A DNA stretch of 64,000 nt, taken from the NCBI RefSeq assembly GCF_026626745.1, contig NZ_JAPNJW010000001.1, positions 5,378,001 through 5,442,000 of the forward strand, given 5' to 3'. Shown here piece by piece: positions 45,182 to 54,759 of this stretch. The DNA comes from Nannocystis sp. RBIL2 (lineage in GTDB: Bacteria > Myxococcota_A > Polyangia > Nannocystales > Nannocystaceae). Under the pieces are notes generated by a model that saw only the letters and a program-made list of their open reading frames with translations, ran no database searches and was not told the origin of the DNA. The translations under genes were made by a program, and so were the position numbers. Each line of letters begins with the position of its first letter. The stretch's first letter is position 1.

Positions 45182-46365
45182 GTGCCCGCCGTCCTCGTCC
45201 CTGACCGCCTCACCCGCCACGTGGCAGCCGGCCACCCGTGGCTGTACGTCGACGCCGTCCCCGAGGTCGTCGGCGCCCGCACGGGGACTTCGTCACCTTG
45301 CTCGGCCAGGGTCGGCGGCCGATCGGCCACGCCCTGTTCGACGCCGACTCGCCGATCGCCCTGCGGGTCGTCGGCACCCGCAAGGACGAGCAGCCCGGGC
45401 CTGCGCTGTGGCGCCGGCGCATCGACGCCGCCTGGCGCCTGCGCCAGACCACCCTCGACCTCGCGGCCACCGACGCCTTCCGCGTCCTTCACGGCGAGGG
45501 TGACCGCCTGCCCGGCGTCGTCGTCGACCTCTACGCCGGCTGCGCCGTGCTCAAGCTCGACACCCCGGCCTGGCTGCCGCACCTCGGCGACCTCACCGAG
45601 GCGATCGTCGACGTCGTCCGCCCGCGCTCGCTGTGGTTCAAGGGCCTGAGCGGCCAGCGCGGCGGCGACGATGTGCCCGCGGCCCAGCGCCCGCGCGTGC
45701 TCGCCGGCGAGGCCCCGCCCGAGCGCGTCGAGATCCGCGAGCACGGCATGCGCATGCACGTCGACGTCCGACGCGGCCAGAAGACCGGCATGTTCCTCGA
45801 CCAGCGCGAGAACCGGCGCTTGATCCGCCAGGTCGCGCGCGGGCGCGAGACCCTCAACCTGTTCTCGTACACCGGCGGCTTCTCGCTGGCCGCCGCGCTC
45901 GGCGGGGCCCCGCGGGTCACCAGCGTCGACCTCGCGCGCAACGCAGTCGACGCCGCGCGCGACAACTTCGCCCTCAACGACCTCGACCCGGCCGCGCACG
46001 GCTTCGTCGCCGCCGACGCCTTCGCCTTCCTCGAGGACACCGCGGGCACCACCTACGACCTCGTCATCGTCGACCCGCCCTCGTTCGCGCCGAATCACAA
46101 GGCAGTGCGCGCCGCCGAGGCCGCCTACGCGAGGCTCAACGCCAGCGCCCTGCGCCAGGTCCGCCCCGGCGGCCTGCTCGCCGCCGCCAGCTGTTCGAGC
46201 CATGTCCCGATGGACATGTTCTTAAAAATTCTCAGCGAGTCGGCGCGCCAGGCCCGTCGCCCGCTGCGGCTGCTCGAGGTGCGCCACGAGCCGCCCGATC
46301 ACCCGTCCCCGCTGCACTTCCCCGAGGGCCGCTACCTCAAGTTCGTGCTCGCGCTCGCCGAGTAG
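45182..46365 (+). CDS. RlmI-like class I 23S rRNA cytosine methyltransferase, with a frameshift in the PUA domain
   Basis: From GTG 45182 the frame encodes a PUA-type start (LTRHVAAGHPWLYVDAVPEV). At about 45284-45287 (acggggactt) a single base appears missing: the expected ARTGDFVTLLG continues only in the next frame. From there the sequence runs intact to 46365 with FLDQRENR, LFSYTGGFSLAAA (SAM loop), VDLARNAV, the catalytic IVDPPSFA and SCSSH. It is either a natural frameshift, a programmed event or a sequence error; if no correction occurs, a shorter product may start from an ATG or GTG in the second frame near 45240. A dyad lies at 46202-46217. Confidence 0.75.
46202..46217. repeat. Single perfect dyad inside the RlmI-like gene
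   Basis: atgtcccgatggacat, plus a decayed continuation (46216-46231), lies just after the SCSS motif and encodes HVPMDMF in an otherwise ordinary methyltransferase. Confidence 0.88.
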
Positions 46366-46491
46366 CGCCAGCCCTCGCCGCCCCGCGAGCGCGACCTCGA
46401 AGTCGCGCTCGCGCTCGCCGAGAGCCGCGGGCCCTCGTCGCCTCGTCGATCGCAACCTCGGTCGCGCGGCTCGCCGCGCTTCGAGTCGTGC

Positions 46492-46824
46492 TCACTTTAC
46501 GGCCAGCAGCTCGACCTCGAACAGCAGCGCTGCGTGTGGCGGGATCACGTCGGAGAACCCGCGGCGGCCGTAGCCGAGGTGGTGCGGGATCGTCAGGCGG
46601 CGCTTGCCGCCGACCTTCATGCCGACCACGCCCTGGTCCCAGCCCTTGATCACGTCGCCGGCGCCGAGCTGGAAGTTGAACGGACGCCCGCGGTCCAGCG
46701 AGCTGTCGAACTTCGTGCCGCCCTCGACCAGCCAGCCGGTGTAATGCACGCTGACCTGCTTGCCCGGCTCCGCGGTCTCGCCGGTGCCCACCACGATGTC
46801 TTCGATCTGTAGCTCTTCGGCCAT
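46492..46824 (-). CDS. FKBP-type peptidyl-prolyl isomerase
   Basis: A single FKBP domain of 110 residues: VSVHYTGWL, GTKFDSSLDRGRPFNFQLGAGDVIKGWDQGVVGMKVGGKRRLTIP in pieces, LGYG and PPHAALLFEVELL. All substrate-pocket aromatics (Tyr, Phe, Asp, Trp) are present. There is no signal peptide, so it is cytoplasmic. ATG 46824 fits the family start (MAEELQIEDI). Convergent to the RlmI-like gene. Confidence 0.93.
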   Translation of the reverse strand: MAEELQIEDIVVGTGETAEPGKQVSVHYTGWLVEGGTKFDSSLDRGRPFNFQLGAGDVIKGWDQGVVGMKVGGKRRLTIPHHLGYGRRGFSDVIPPHAALLFEVELLAVK

Positions 46825-46970
46825 GACCGAGCCTAGCGCACCCGCCCCGGCCTGTCGCCCCGCCCCGCCGGGGCCCCCGGGCCCCTTCCAGCGCGTGCCC
46901 CCGCGAGATCTCGAGAACCGCGCCTGCCTGCCCGTCCGCAGGCACATCGCCGTCCGCGACCACCCAGCCA

Positions 46971-47160
46971 GTGAGTCCGCAGCGAAACGTCGCCTCGCGT
47001 GTACGACTGCGAGATCACGAAAAACGTCCCTACCAGCGAGTCCGCGGACGGATTCTCGTCCGCGCGTGCGACCGCGAGATCGACGACTCGCCTGCAAGTG
47101 AGTCTGCGGCCGATCGTCGTCCCCGAGCCGGGAGACCGCCCTGCCAGTGAGTCCGCGGCG
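46971..47160. repeat. Degenerate tandem repeat upstream of the DUF3817 gene
   Basis: g(t/c)gagt(c/t)(c/t)gcgg motifs start at 46971, 47036, 47098 and 47147 (steps of 65, 62 and 49 bp), each followed by a cgatcgtcg-like segment. This fills the spacer between FKBP and DUF3817. No coding potential is supported. Confidence 0.65.
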
Positions 47161-47220
47161 GATCGTCGCAGCCAGCAGAGCGGTGGTCGCGCTGGCGCGG
47201 ACGCGCTAGCTTCACGCTCG

Positions 47221-47526
47221 ATGCTCAACACCGAGATCGGTCGGTTCCGCCTGGTCAGCCTCCTCGAAGGCATCTCGTTCCTCGTGCTGCTCGGGATCGC
47301 CATGCCGCTCAAGTACGCCGCCGGCATCCCCGAGGCGGTGCGCTACGTCGGCTGGGCGCACGGCCTTTTGTTCGTGCTCTTCATCCTCGCCCTGCTGTCG
47401 GCCTCGACCGCCGCGCGCTGGCCGCTGGCGAAGATCGCCGGCGCCTTCATCGCCAGCGTCATCCCGTTCGGCGCCTTCGTGCTCGAGCGTCGCCTCCGCG
47501 AAGAGGAGCGGGCCGCCGCGCGCTGA
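47221..47526 (+). CDS. DUF3817 family membrane protein
   Basis: A 101-residue protein with a short amphipathic start (IGRFRLVSLLEGISFLVLLGIAMPLKY) and three membrane helices, matching the DUF3817 pattern of N-terminal RxxxxxEG and central VGWAHGLLFVLF. Function unknown. Its stop is 6 bp before the methylase start, so the two may share a transcript. Confidence 0.85.
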   Translation: MLNTEIGRFRLVSLLEGISFLVLLGIAMPLKYAAGIPEAVRYVGWAHGLLFVLFILALLSASTAARWPLAKIAGAFIASVIPFGAFVLERRLREEERAAAR

Positions 47527-47532
47527 GCCCCC

Positions 47533-50500
47533 ATGTCGCCGCCGCGCGCCCTGCTCGAGCGAGTCGCCGCCGCCCTCGACGCCGCCCTCGTCGCGCCGAG
47601 CCCCGAACTCGTCCGCGCCGCCGCGCAGGACGGCGCCGCTGCCCACGCCAAGCTCCTGGCCCGCGCCCTGCTCGCCATCCCGCCCGAGCTCTTCTTGGAG
47701 GCTGTTCCTCCCGACCTGTCTTTTGAGACAGACCCATGGCCGGATCACGATCCGCCTCGCACGCGCGACCCACCTGTCGCTTCGGACCTGCCCCCTCGGC
47801 CATCTCATCTTGGTGAAGACATAGAAGTCACCGCCTCCGGGCCCGACCCGCCCGCGCCTACACCGCAGGACCTGTCCCTTCGGTCATCTTCTTCAATCGC
47901 CCTCCCCGGCCCCGATCCGCCCGCGCCGCTCGACCTGCCCCTTCGGTCGTCTTCTGCGGTCGCCCTCTCCGGCCCCGATCCGCCCGCGCCGCGCGACCTG
48001 TCCCTTCGGTCATCTCCTTCGGTCGCCCTCCCCGGCCCCGATCCACCCGCGCCGGCCTCCGCATCACGCGACCTGCCCCTTCGATCATCTTCTTCGGCCG
48101 CCCTCCCCGGCCCTGATCCGCCCGCGCCGGACCCCGCATGGCGCGACCTGCCCCTTCGGCCACCTTCCTCACACCCCGGTCCCGATCCCGCCGCACTGCG
48201 AGACCGGCCCCTCACCTCCACGCCGCTCGCCCTCCCCGGCCCCGATCCACCGGCCTTGGCGAACGAGTCACCTGTCCGTTCCGACCTGTCCCCTGGGACT
48301 GCTGAGATCGCCGCCCGCACCCACTCGCCGCCGCTCCCCGTCGAGGCGCTCGGCGAGGTCTACGCCGCCCTCGCCGGCCGCCGGATCGTCCGCCTCGACG
48401 TCGGCGCCTTCCCGCTGCGCGACCTTTACGGTCGTACCATTTGGATCTCCCTGCCCGAGCTCCTGGCGGCGCCTCACGCCTCGCGCGCCCACCATTTGCG
48501 CGGCCTCGGCCTCTCGCGCGAGGCCGCCCGGCGGTGCGTGAGCGGGCTCGCCGGTGTCGACGACCAGACCCTCGCCCGCAAGGTCCTCGCCCGCGCCCGC
48601 GGCGATCCGCCAGCCACCGGCCGCCCGGGTGACCTGGTCTTTCAGCCATCTCCCGACCGCCGCCGCGCCGGCGCTCACTACACCCCGCGTTACCTCGCCG
48701 ACACCGTCGTCTGCGCCGCCCTGCGACCCCTGCTCGCCGCGCTGGGCCCCGCGCCGACGGCCGACCAACTGCTCCGGCTGAAGGTCTGCGACCCGGCCAT
48801 GGGCTGCGGCGCCTTCCTCCTCGCAGTCGCCCGCCGCCTCGCCCTCCACCTCGTCGCCGCCTGGGAGCGCGCCGGCGACCTCTCGCCCGATCGGCACCGG
48901 CGAGCGCGCCGGCTCGTCGTCGAGCGCTGCGTCTTCGGCGTCGACGCCGACCCCTTCGCAGTCGCCCTCGCCCGGCGTTCGCTCTGGCTGCTCTTCGGGA
49001 CAGGTGACCCGCCGGCGGGCTTCCTTTTAAAAAACCTTCGACACGGCGACGCCCTCCTCGGCCTCGACCTCGCCGCCCTGCGCGCCTTCCACTGGCGGCC
49101 TGCTCCCGCGCAGCCGGCGATCGCCGCTGCAATTGCCCGCGACCCCGAGCTCGCCGTTCGTTTGGGCGACCTCGTCGTCGGCGCATTCCTGTCCCAGCGG
49201 ACAGATCGGGACCGCGAACGCGAGCGCCGCCGCCGGCTCCTCGCCGTCGAGGCCGCGCTCGCCCGCGGCGGTGATCTGCCGGCCTTCCCCGCGCCCGCCC
49301 CGCTCGCCCCGCCGCTCCACTGGCCGCTCGCCTTCTCCCACCCCTTCGACGCCTTCGTCGGCAACCCGCCCTTCCTCGGCGGCAGCCAGATCTCCGGCGC
49401 CTTCGGCGATCCCTACCTCGCGTGGCTGCTCGCCCTCCACCCGGGCGCCCACGGCAACGCCGATTTGTGCGCGCACTTCCTCCGCCGCGTCGACGGCCTC
49501 CTCGCCGCCAGCGGCACCATCGGCTTCATCGCCACCAACACCATCGGCCAGGGTGACACGCGGACCACCGGCCTGCAGCCTCTGCTCGCCCGCGGCCACG
49601 TCCTCTACGACGTCACCCGCGACCTGCCCTGGCCCGAGGCGGCAGTCGTCACGGTCGCGGTCGTCCACCTCGCCCGCGGCCCCGCGGCGGCTGCGGCCGC
49701 TCCCTACCTGCTGCGCGAGCCAGCGCATAACCTGTCCCAAAAACCATCCAATCTCATCGACCCCCTCGATCTCGACCTGTCCCATCGACCCGTCGCCGAC
49801 GAACCCCCCGCCTCCACCCACCGCGTGCGTCTCGTCGCCGGCCTCACCTCCCACCTGCACGCCGGGAGCGAGCGGCCCGATCCGCGTCCGCTCGCGGCGA
49901 ACCGCAGGATCGCCTTCGCCGGCAGCAAGGTCTACGGCCAGGGTTTCTTGCTCACCGCCGCCGAGCGGGCCGAGCTGCTCGCTCGCGACCCGCGCAACGG
50001 CGCGCGGATCTTCCCTTACCTCGGGGGCGACGACATCGCCCACGCTGGCGGCCCGCGGCGCTTCGTCATCAACTTCGGCGCTTGCAGCCTGGCCGAGGCC
50101 GAGGCCTGGCCCGACCTTTTGGCGCTCGTGCGCGAGCGCGTCAAGCCGGAGCGCGACCGCAATCCCCGCGAGGTCCGCCGGCGTCACTGGTGGCGCTTCG
50201 GCGAGCCCGCGCCTGGCCTCTACGCCGCCCTCCGCGGCCTCGACCGTTGTGTCGTCAATTCGCAGGTCGGCAAGCACCTCGTCTTCGACCTCGTCGCCAC
50301 CGACTATGTCTATAGCCATACCACCTACGTCTACGCCAGCCCGGCCCCGCTCAGCCTGTTCGCGGTGTTGCAGTCGCGGGTCCACGAGCTGTGGGCCCGC
50401 CACCTCGCCTCGTCGATGAAGACCGACCTGCGCTACTCGATCTCCGACTGTTTTAATAATTTCCCGTTCCCCGCCGCTGGCCCGCGCGTCGACAGCCCCG

Positions 50501-50784
50501 CCCTGGCGGCCTCGGCCGCGCGACTGCTCGCCGCCCGCGCAGCCGCCCTCGCCGGCCCCGCGCGCTCGTTGACAGCCCTCTACAACGCCCTCCTCGGCCC
50601 GCGCCGCGAATCGCTGCTCGACGACCTGCGGGCCGCTCACGACCTCCTCGATCGCGCAGTGCTCGACGCCTACGCCTGGAGCGACCTGCGGCTGCCCGCC
50701 TGGCCGCGGCCGCTGGCGGGCGAGCCCGTCGCCGCCGAGCTGTTCGACCGGCTGCTCGCTGCCAACGCCATCGCCGCGCAGTGA
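47533..50784 (+). CDS. Eco57I-type N6-adenine DNA methyltransferase with repetitive N-terminus
   Basis: Catalytic core: AHYTPRYLADTVV near residue 380, the SAM-binding motif I DPAMGCGAFL near 419, FGVDADPFAVALARRSLW, and motif IV NPPFLGG near 610. The C-terminal 350 residues look like a target-recognition region (FAGSKVYGQGFLL, FPYLGGDDI, NSQVGKHLVFD). Residues about 60-240 are Pro/Ser/Asp-rich 21-25-residue repeats with no nuclease motif, so this appears to be an orphan methylase rather than a complete type IIG enzyme. No helicase, BREX or DISARM genes are near. At least nine dyads lie inside the gene. Confidence 0.85.
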   Translation: MSPPRALLERVAAALDAALVAPSPELVRAAAQDGAAAHAKLLARALLAIPPELFLEAVPPDLSFETDPWPDHDPPRTRDPPVASDLPPRPSHLGEDIEVTASGPDPPAPTPQDLSLRSSSSIALPGPDPPAPLDLPLRSSSAVALSGPDPPAPRDLSLRSSPSVALPGPDPPAPASASRDLPLRSSSSAALPGPDPPAPDPAWRDLPLRPPSSHPGPDPAALRDRPLTSTPLALPGPDPPALANESPVRSDLSPGTAEIAARTHSPPLPVEALGEVYAALAGRRIVRLDVGAFPLRDLYGRTIWISLPELLAAPHASRAHHLRGLGLSREAARRCVSGLAGVDDQTLARKVLARARGDPPATGRPGDLVFQPSPDRRRAGAHYTPRYLADTVVCAALRPLLAALGPAPTADQLLRLKVCDPAMGCGAFLLAVARRLALHLVAAWERAGDLSPDRHRRARRLVVERCVFGVDADPFAVALARRSLWLLFGTGDPPAGFLLKNLRHGDALLGLDLAALRAFHWRPAPAQPAIAAAIARDPELAVRLGDLVVGAFLSQRTDRDRERERRRRLLAVEAALARGGDLPAFPAPAPLAPPLHWPLAFSHPFDAFVGNPPFLGGSQISGAFGDPYLAWLLALHPGAHGNADLCAHFLRRVDGLLAASGTIGFIATNTIGQGDTRTTGLQPLLARGHVLYDVTRDLPWPEAAVVTVAVVHLARGPAAAAAAPYLLREPAHNLSQKPSNLIDPLDLDLSHRPVADEPPASTHRVRLVAGLTSHLHAGSERPDPRPLAANRRIAFAGSKVYGQGFLLTAAERAELLARDPRNGARIFPYLGGDDIAHAGGPRRFVINFGACSLAEAEAWPDLLALVRERVKPERDRNPREVRRRHWWRFGEPAPGLYAALRGLDRCVVNSQVGKHLVFDLVATDYVYSHTTYVYASPAPLSLFAVLQSRVHELWARHLASSMKTDLRYSISDCFNNFPFPAAGPRVDSPALAASAARLLAARAAALAGPARSLTALYNALLGPRRESLLDDLRAAHDLLDRAVLDAYAWSDLRLPAWPRPLAGEPVAAELFDRLLAANAIAAQ
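47716..47803. repeat. Dyads in the N-terminal part of the methylase gene
   Basis: ctgtcttttgagacag (47716-47731, perfect), then ctgtcgcttcggacct (47774-47789) and ctgccccctcggccat (47788-47803) chained at 14 bp. All keep the reading frame open. Confidence 0.82.
47860..48163 (+). repeat. 63/75-bp minisatellite built around the dyad, in the methylase gene
   Basis: Dyad-like cores at 47872, 47935, 47998, 48073 and 48148 are spaced 63, 63, 75 and 75 bp. Each unit encodes D-L-(S/P)-L-R-S-S-x3-A-L-P-G-P-D-P-P-A-P; the 12-bp increase adds four residues (ASAS or DPAW). Frame is always kept. A sixth, decayed unit reaches about 48240. Confidence 0.9.
48272..48301. repeat. Two chained dyads in the methylase gene
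   Basis: ctgtccgttccgacct (48272-48287) and ctgtcccctgggactg (48286-48301), again 14 bp apart. They close the repetitive N-terminal region. Confidence 0.75.
48988..49204. repeat. Further single dyads in the methylase core
   Basis: ctgctcttcgggacag (48988-49003) and ctgtcccagcggacag (49189-49204, perfect core) sit between motif I and motif IV. Weaker ones follow at 49732-49747 and 49777-49792. They show that the motif also enters conserved enzyme domains. Confidence 0.75.
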
Positions 50785-50801
50785 CTGCGCCCGACCGCGC
50801 G

Positions 50802-50894
50802 CTGTCGATCAGAACATGTCCTTCAGAACATGTCCGAGGTCGACGCCTGCGAGCGAAGACGTGGGGTCGAAGCATGACATGTCCTTCAGGACAT
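50802..50894. repeat. Two dyad groups at the methylase/metallophosphoesterase convergent end
   Basis: ctgtcgatcagaacat (50802-50817) and atgtccttcagaacat (50816-50831) form one chain; atgtccttcaggacat (50879-50894, perfect) lies 48 bp further right, preceded and followed by decayed half units. They occupy most of the 124 bp between the two stops. Confidence 0.9.
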
Positions 50895-50908
50895 GTCCAT
50901 CTCGCGGC

Positions 50909-51658
50909 TCACGCCTCCGCGGCGGGCAGCTCGATCAGCCGGAAGTGCGGCCCGTCGGGGTGGAGCCGGCGCATCAGCGGCAGCGCCACGTTGTACACCG
51001 GCACCCCGTTGCTCATGGTCCCTTCGGGATAGCCCTTGTGCGCGTGGCCGTGGATCACCGCCGACACCGGGTAGCGCATCAGCGGCTCCTCGAGGCGGCT
51101 GGAGCCGAGGAACGGGAAGATCTCGAGCGGCTCGCCCTCCACGGTCGCGCGGATCGGCGAGTAGTGCAGCAGCGCCAGGCGTTGCGGCGTGCGCAGGCGG
51201 GCCAGCGCCGACTCGAGCTTGAGCGCCTCGTCGAGGGTCTCGCGGACGAACGCCTTGGTCCCGGACTCGCCCCACGGGCCCAGCGAGTAGCGGCCGAAGC
51301 CGCCGCAGAAGCCCTTGATCCCGGCGATCCCGACCCCGCGGACCTCGACCGACTCGCCGTCGAGCACCGTCACTCCGGCGGCGGTGAGGATCTCCTTCAC
51401 CTCCGTCTCGTGGCCGGATTCGAAGTCGTGGTTGCCGAGCACCGCCACGATCGGCGCGCGCAGCCCGTGGAGCTCGCGCGCCAATACGTGGGCCTCCTCG
51501 GGCAGGCCGTAGTCGGTCAGGTCGCCGCACATCACCAGCACGTCGGCGGCCTGGGCGGCCTGCTGCAGCAGCGGCGACAGAGCGCCGTGCGACTGCTTGG
51601 TGCAGTGCAGATCGCTCACCGCCGCGATCCGGATGGTCGTACCCGTCGCTGCGTCCAT
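50909..51658 (-). CDS. Calcineurin-like metallophosphoesterase
   Basis: All metal-site motifs of the family are present in order: SDLHC, GDLTDYG, GNHDFE, LLHYSP and HGHAHKG. No signal peptide or membrane helix, so it is a cytoplasmic phosphoesterase. The substrate is not predictable, and cyclic nucleotides or nucleotides are common in this family. ATG 51658 has ggagg six bases upstream, located inside the last codons of the nucleotidyltransferase gene; the two genes are 3 bp apart, so they form an operon. Confidence 0.92.
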   Translation of the reverse strand: MDAATGTTIRIAAVSDLHCTKQSHGALSPLLQQAAQAADVLVMCGDLTDYGLPEEAHVLARELHGLRAPIVAVLGNHDFESGHETEVKEILTAAGVTVLDGESVEVRGVGIAGIKGFCGGFGRYSLGPWGESGTKAFVRETLDEALKLESALARLRTPQRLALLHYSPIRATVEGEPLEIFPFLGSSRLEEPLMRYPVSAVIHGHAHKGYPEGTMSNGVPVYNVALPLMRRLHPDGPHFRLIELPAAEA

Positions 51659-51661
51659 CCG

Positions 51662-52444
51662 TCACCTCCCGTGCTTGTCGATCGCGGCCGTCCAGTGGGC
51701 GATGTCTTCGCGCGACATCCAGCGCTCCTCGAGCCGCGCGTCGGCCAGCTCCCAGCAGTCGATGTCGGTCAGGTATTGCTGTCTCGAGAGCAATGTCCCT
51801 TTGCACACGCTCTTCTGCGCGTAGGTGTCGCGGCGCAGGCGGTCGAGCAGGTGGAGCATCACCGGGCCGGGGATCTTGCTCTGTTCACCGGGGTAGATGA
51901 AGCCGAACAGGATCAGGTGCGACAGCAGCACGCGGAAGTGGTCGCCGAAGCGACGGACCAGGCGCGACCAGTCGAGCTCGTCGGCGCAGGCGCGCAGCAC
52001 GTGGGCCACGTCGGCGCCGTCGAAGCGCTCGCGCTCCATGATGAACGCCTTGCTCCACACCATCTCCTCCGGCGGCACCAGCAGCACGTCCTGGTCGAGC
52101 ACCAGGTCGCGGCGGGCGTGGTCGAACCACTGCGCGTCGACGCGGGCGACTGCGTTGCCGGAGCTGAAGATGACGTCGACGAAGTCCTCGCCGCAGTGGG
52201 CCTTGCCCAGCCAGTGCGGGAACGCCATGTCGACTGTGTAGCCCTCGGCGGCCAGCACCGCGAGCGTGCGCTCCGCGTCCTCGGGCAGGACGAAGATGTC
52301 GAGGTCTTTGGTGTGGCGCTCGATGCCGGTGTAGCGGGCGAAGGCGTAGGCGCCTCCGACCATGAACGGCACCTCGGCGGCCGTCAGCGCTTGCATCGTG
52401 CGGACGTAGAAATTCCGGGCTTGTGGGTCCACCAGGTCGGTCAC
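51662..52444 (-). CDS. Nucleotidyltransferase-like protein
   Basis: The N-terminal part has VPFMVGGAYAFARYTGIERHTKDLDIFVLP, a pattern like the GG-x-A and DxD of the nucleotidyltransferase fold (only DLD of the two metal Asp pair is clear, with a possible third in VDVIF). The C-terminal half is helical with many charged residues. Related proteins act on tRNA or antibiotics, or are toxins, so no role is assigned. GTG 52444 has ggaggggg upstream. It is coupled to the metallophosphoesterase; the pairing of a nucleotidyl transfer enzyme with a phosphoesterase is suggestive only. Confidence 0.72.
   Translation of the reverse strand: MTDLVDPQARNFYVRTMQALTAAEVPFMVGGAYAFARYTGIERHTKDLDIFVLPEDAERTLAVLAAEGYTVDMAFPHWLGKAHCGEDFVDVIFSSGNAVARVDAQWFDHARRDLVLDQDVLLVPPEEMVWSKAFIMERERFDGADVAHVLRACADELDWSRLVRRFGDHFRVLLSHLILFGFIYPGEQSKIPGPVMLHLLDRLRRDTYAQKSVCKGTLLSRQQYLTDIDCWELADARLEERWMSREDIAHWTAAIDKHGR
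51779..51794. repeat. Dyad inside the nucleotidyltransferase gene
   Basis: ctgtctcgagagcaat, followed by a decayed unit atgtccctttgcacac (51793-51808), at the 14-bp period. Within codons of the C-terminal helical part. Confidence 0.65.
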
Positions 52445-52615
52445 GGGCCCCCCTCCGTCATGGTTCTGGGAGTCTGAGCACCGCTGCGCGACGCGTCGAA
52501 GCGGCGTCCCCGGCGCTGCCGCAAAGTGTGCTTTGCGTCAACTTCCGGGGCCGGCGGCTCGTTCGGCGGAGAACCCGCACCCCCTTTGGCGCGGCGTGCG
52601 GCGGCTGCAGGGGCC

Positions 52616-54136
<1,521 letters not shown>

Positions 54137-54759
54137 AAGAGAATTCGGGCCCGCGGCGCCATCGCGCGTCCGCTCACGCGGTTCGGCCGGCCATCGCGTC
54201 CCCGGGGCCCCGAGGGCCGGCGAGGGCCCGCGCCCGCGCGCCGACTCGGGGCCGCGCCCGCCGGCCGTCACCGCCCCGTCACCTGCCCCGGGACGCGCCC
54301 GGCGGCGCGACTCGCACCAGGGAGATCGCCGCCGCCGCCCCCGCCGGCAGACTCTTGCCTGCGGCCATGCCGGATGTCGCGCCGCGTCCCCGGGCCCGCG
54401 TGTACCCGCGCCTCGCGCCCGCGCGGCACCCCGGCGAGCTCGGCCGAGCTCGGTCCCCGCCGCGCACGGCTTGCAGCGCTCGCGGCTCGACCTGTCTCTT
54501 CGGACATTGTCGCATCACACCCCTGTCTACACTCTACATTCGGCTTATCATTCGTAAGCGGGGGCGGAGGATCGAATCGACAGAGTTTGTGCTCAGCACA
54601 TTCGCCGCGTCCACGATCGCCCCCGCACCGTCGCCGGCAGGCCCCAGCAGGCTGTGCGGCTACTTTTCAACGTTTGCGAATACATCGTTCCTCGCGATCG
54701 CCCATTGACGCGCCACTTGTACGGGGCAAAGCGCGGGCCTATCCTCGCCCGCGACCGGC
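54137..54759. other. Divergent intergenic region of the kinase and histidine kinase operon
   Basis: A 620-bp spacer. The left part is very GC-rich and empty. Between 54492 and 54720 it contains a dyad and AT-richer DNA, including gcttatcattcgtaagc (54542-54558), a 5-bp-arm inverted repeat that might be an operator. No gene is supported. Confidence 0.45.
54492..54507. repeat. Single perfect 16-bp dyad in a divergent promoter region
   Basis: ctgtctcttcggacat lies 253 bp upstream of the histidine kinase operon and 355 bp from the Ser/Thr kinase start, so it is not near a gene end. Confidence 0.88.

Noticed and set aside
47533..50784. The methylase as part of a BREX, DISARM or restriction system.
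   Set aside because: No helicase, nuclease, PglZ-type or other partner gene lies nearby; the neighbours are DUF3817 and a metallophosphoesterase.
51662..52444. Nucleotidyltransferase plus metallophosphoesterase as a toxin-antitoxin or CBASS-like defence pair.
   Set aside because: No HEPN-type partner, effector or cyclic-nucleotide sensor is adjacent, and the nucleotidyltransferase motif is incomplete.
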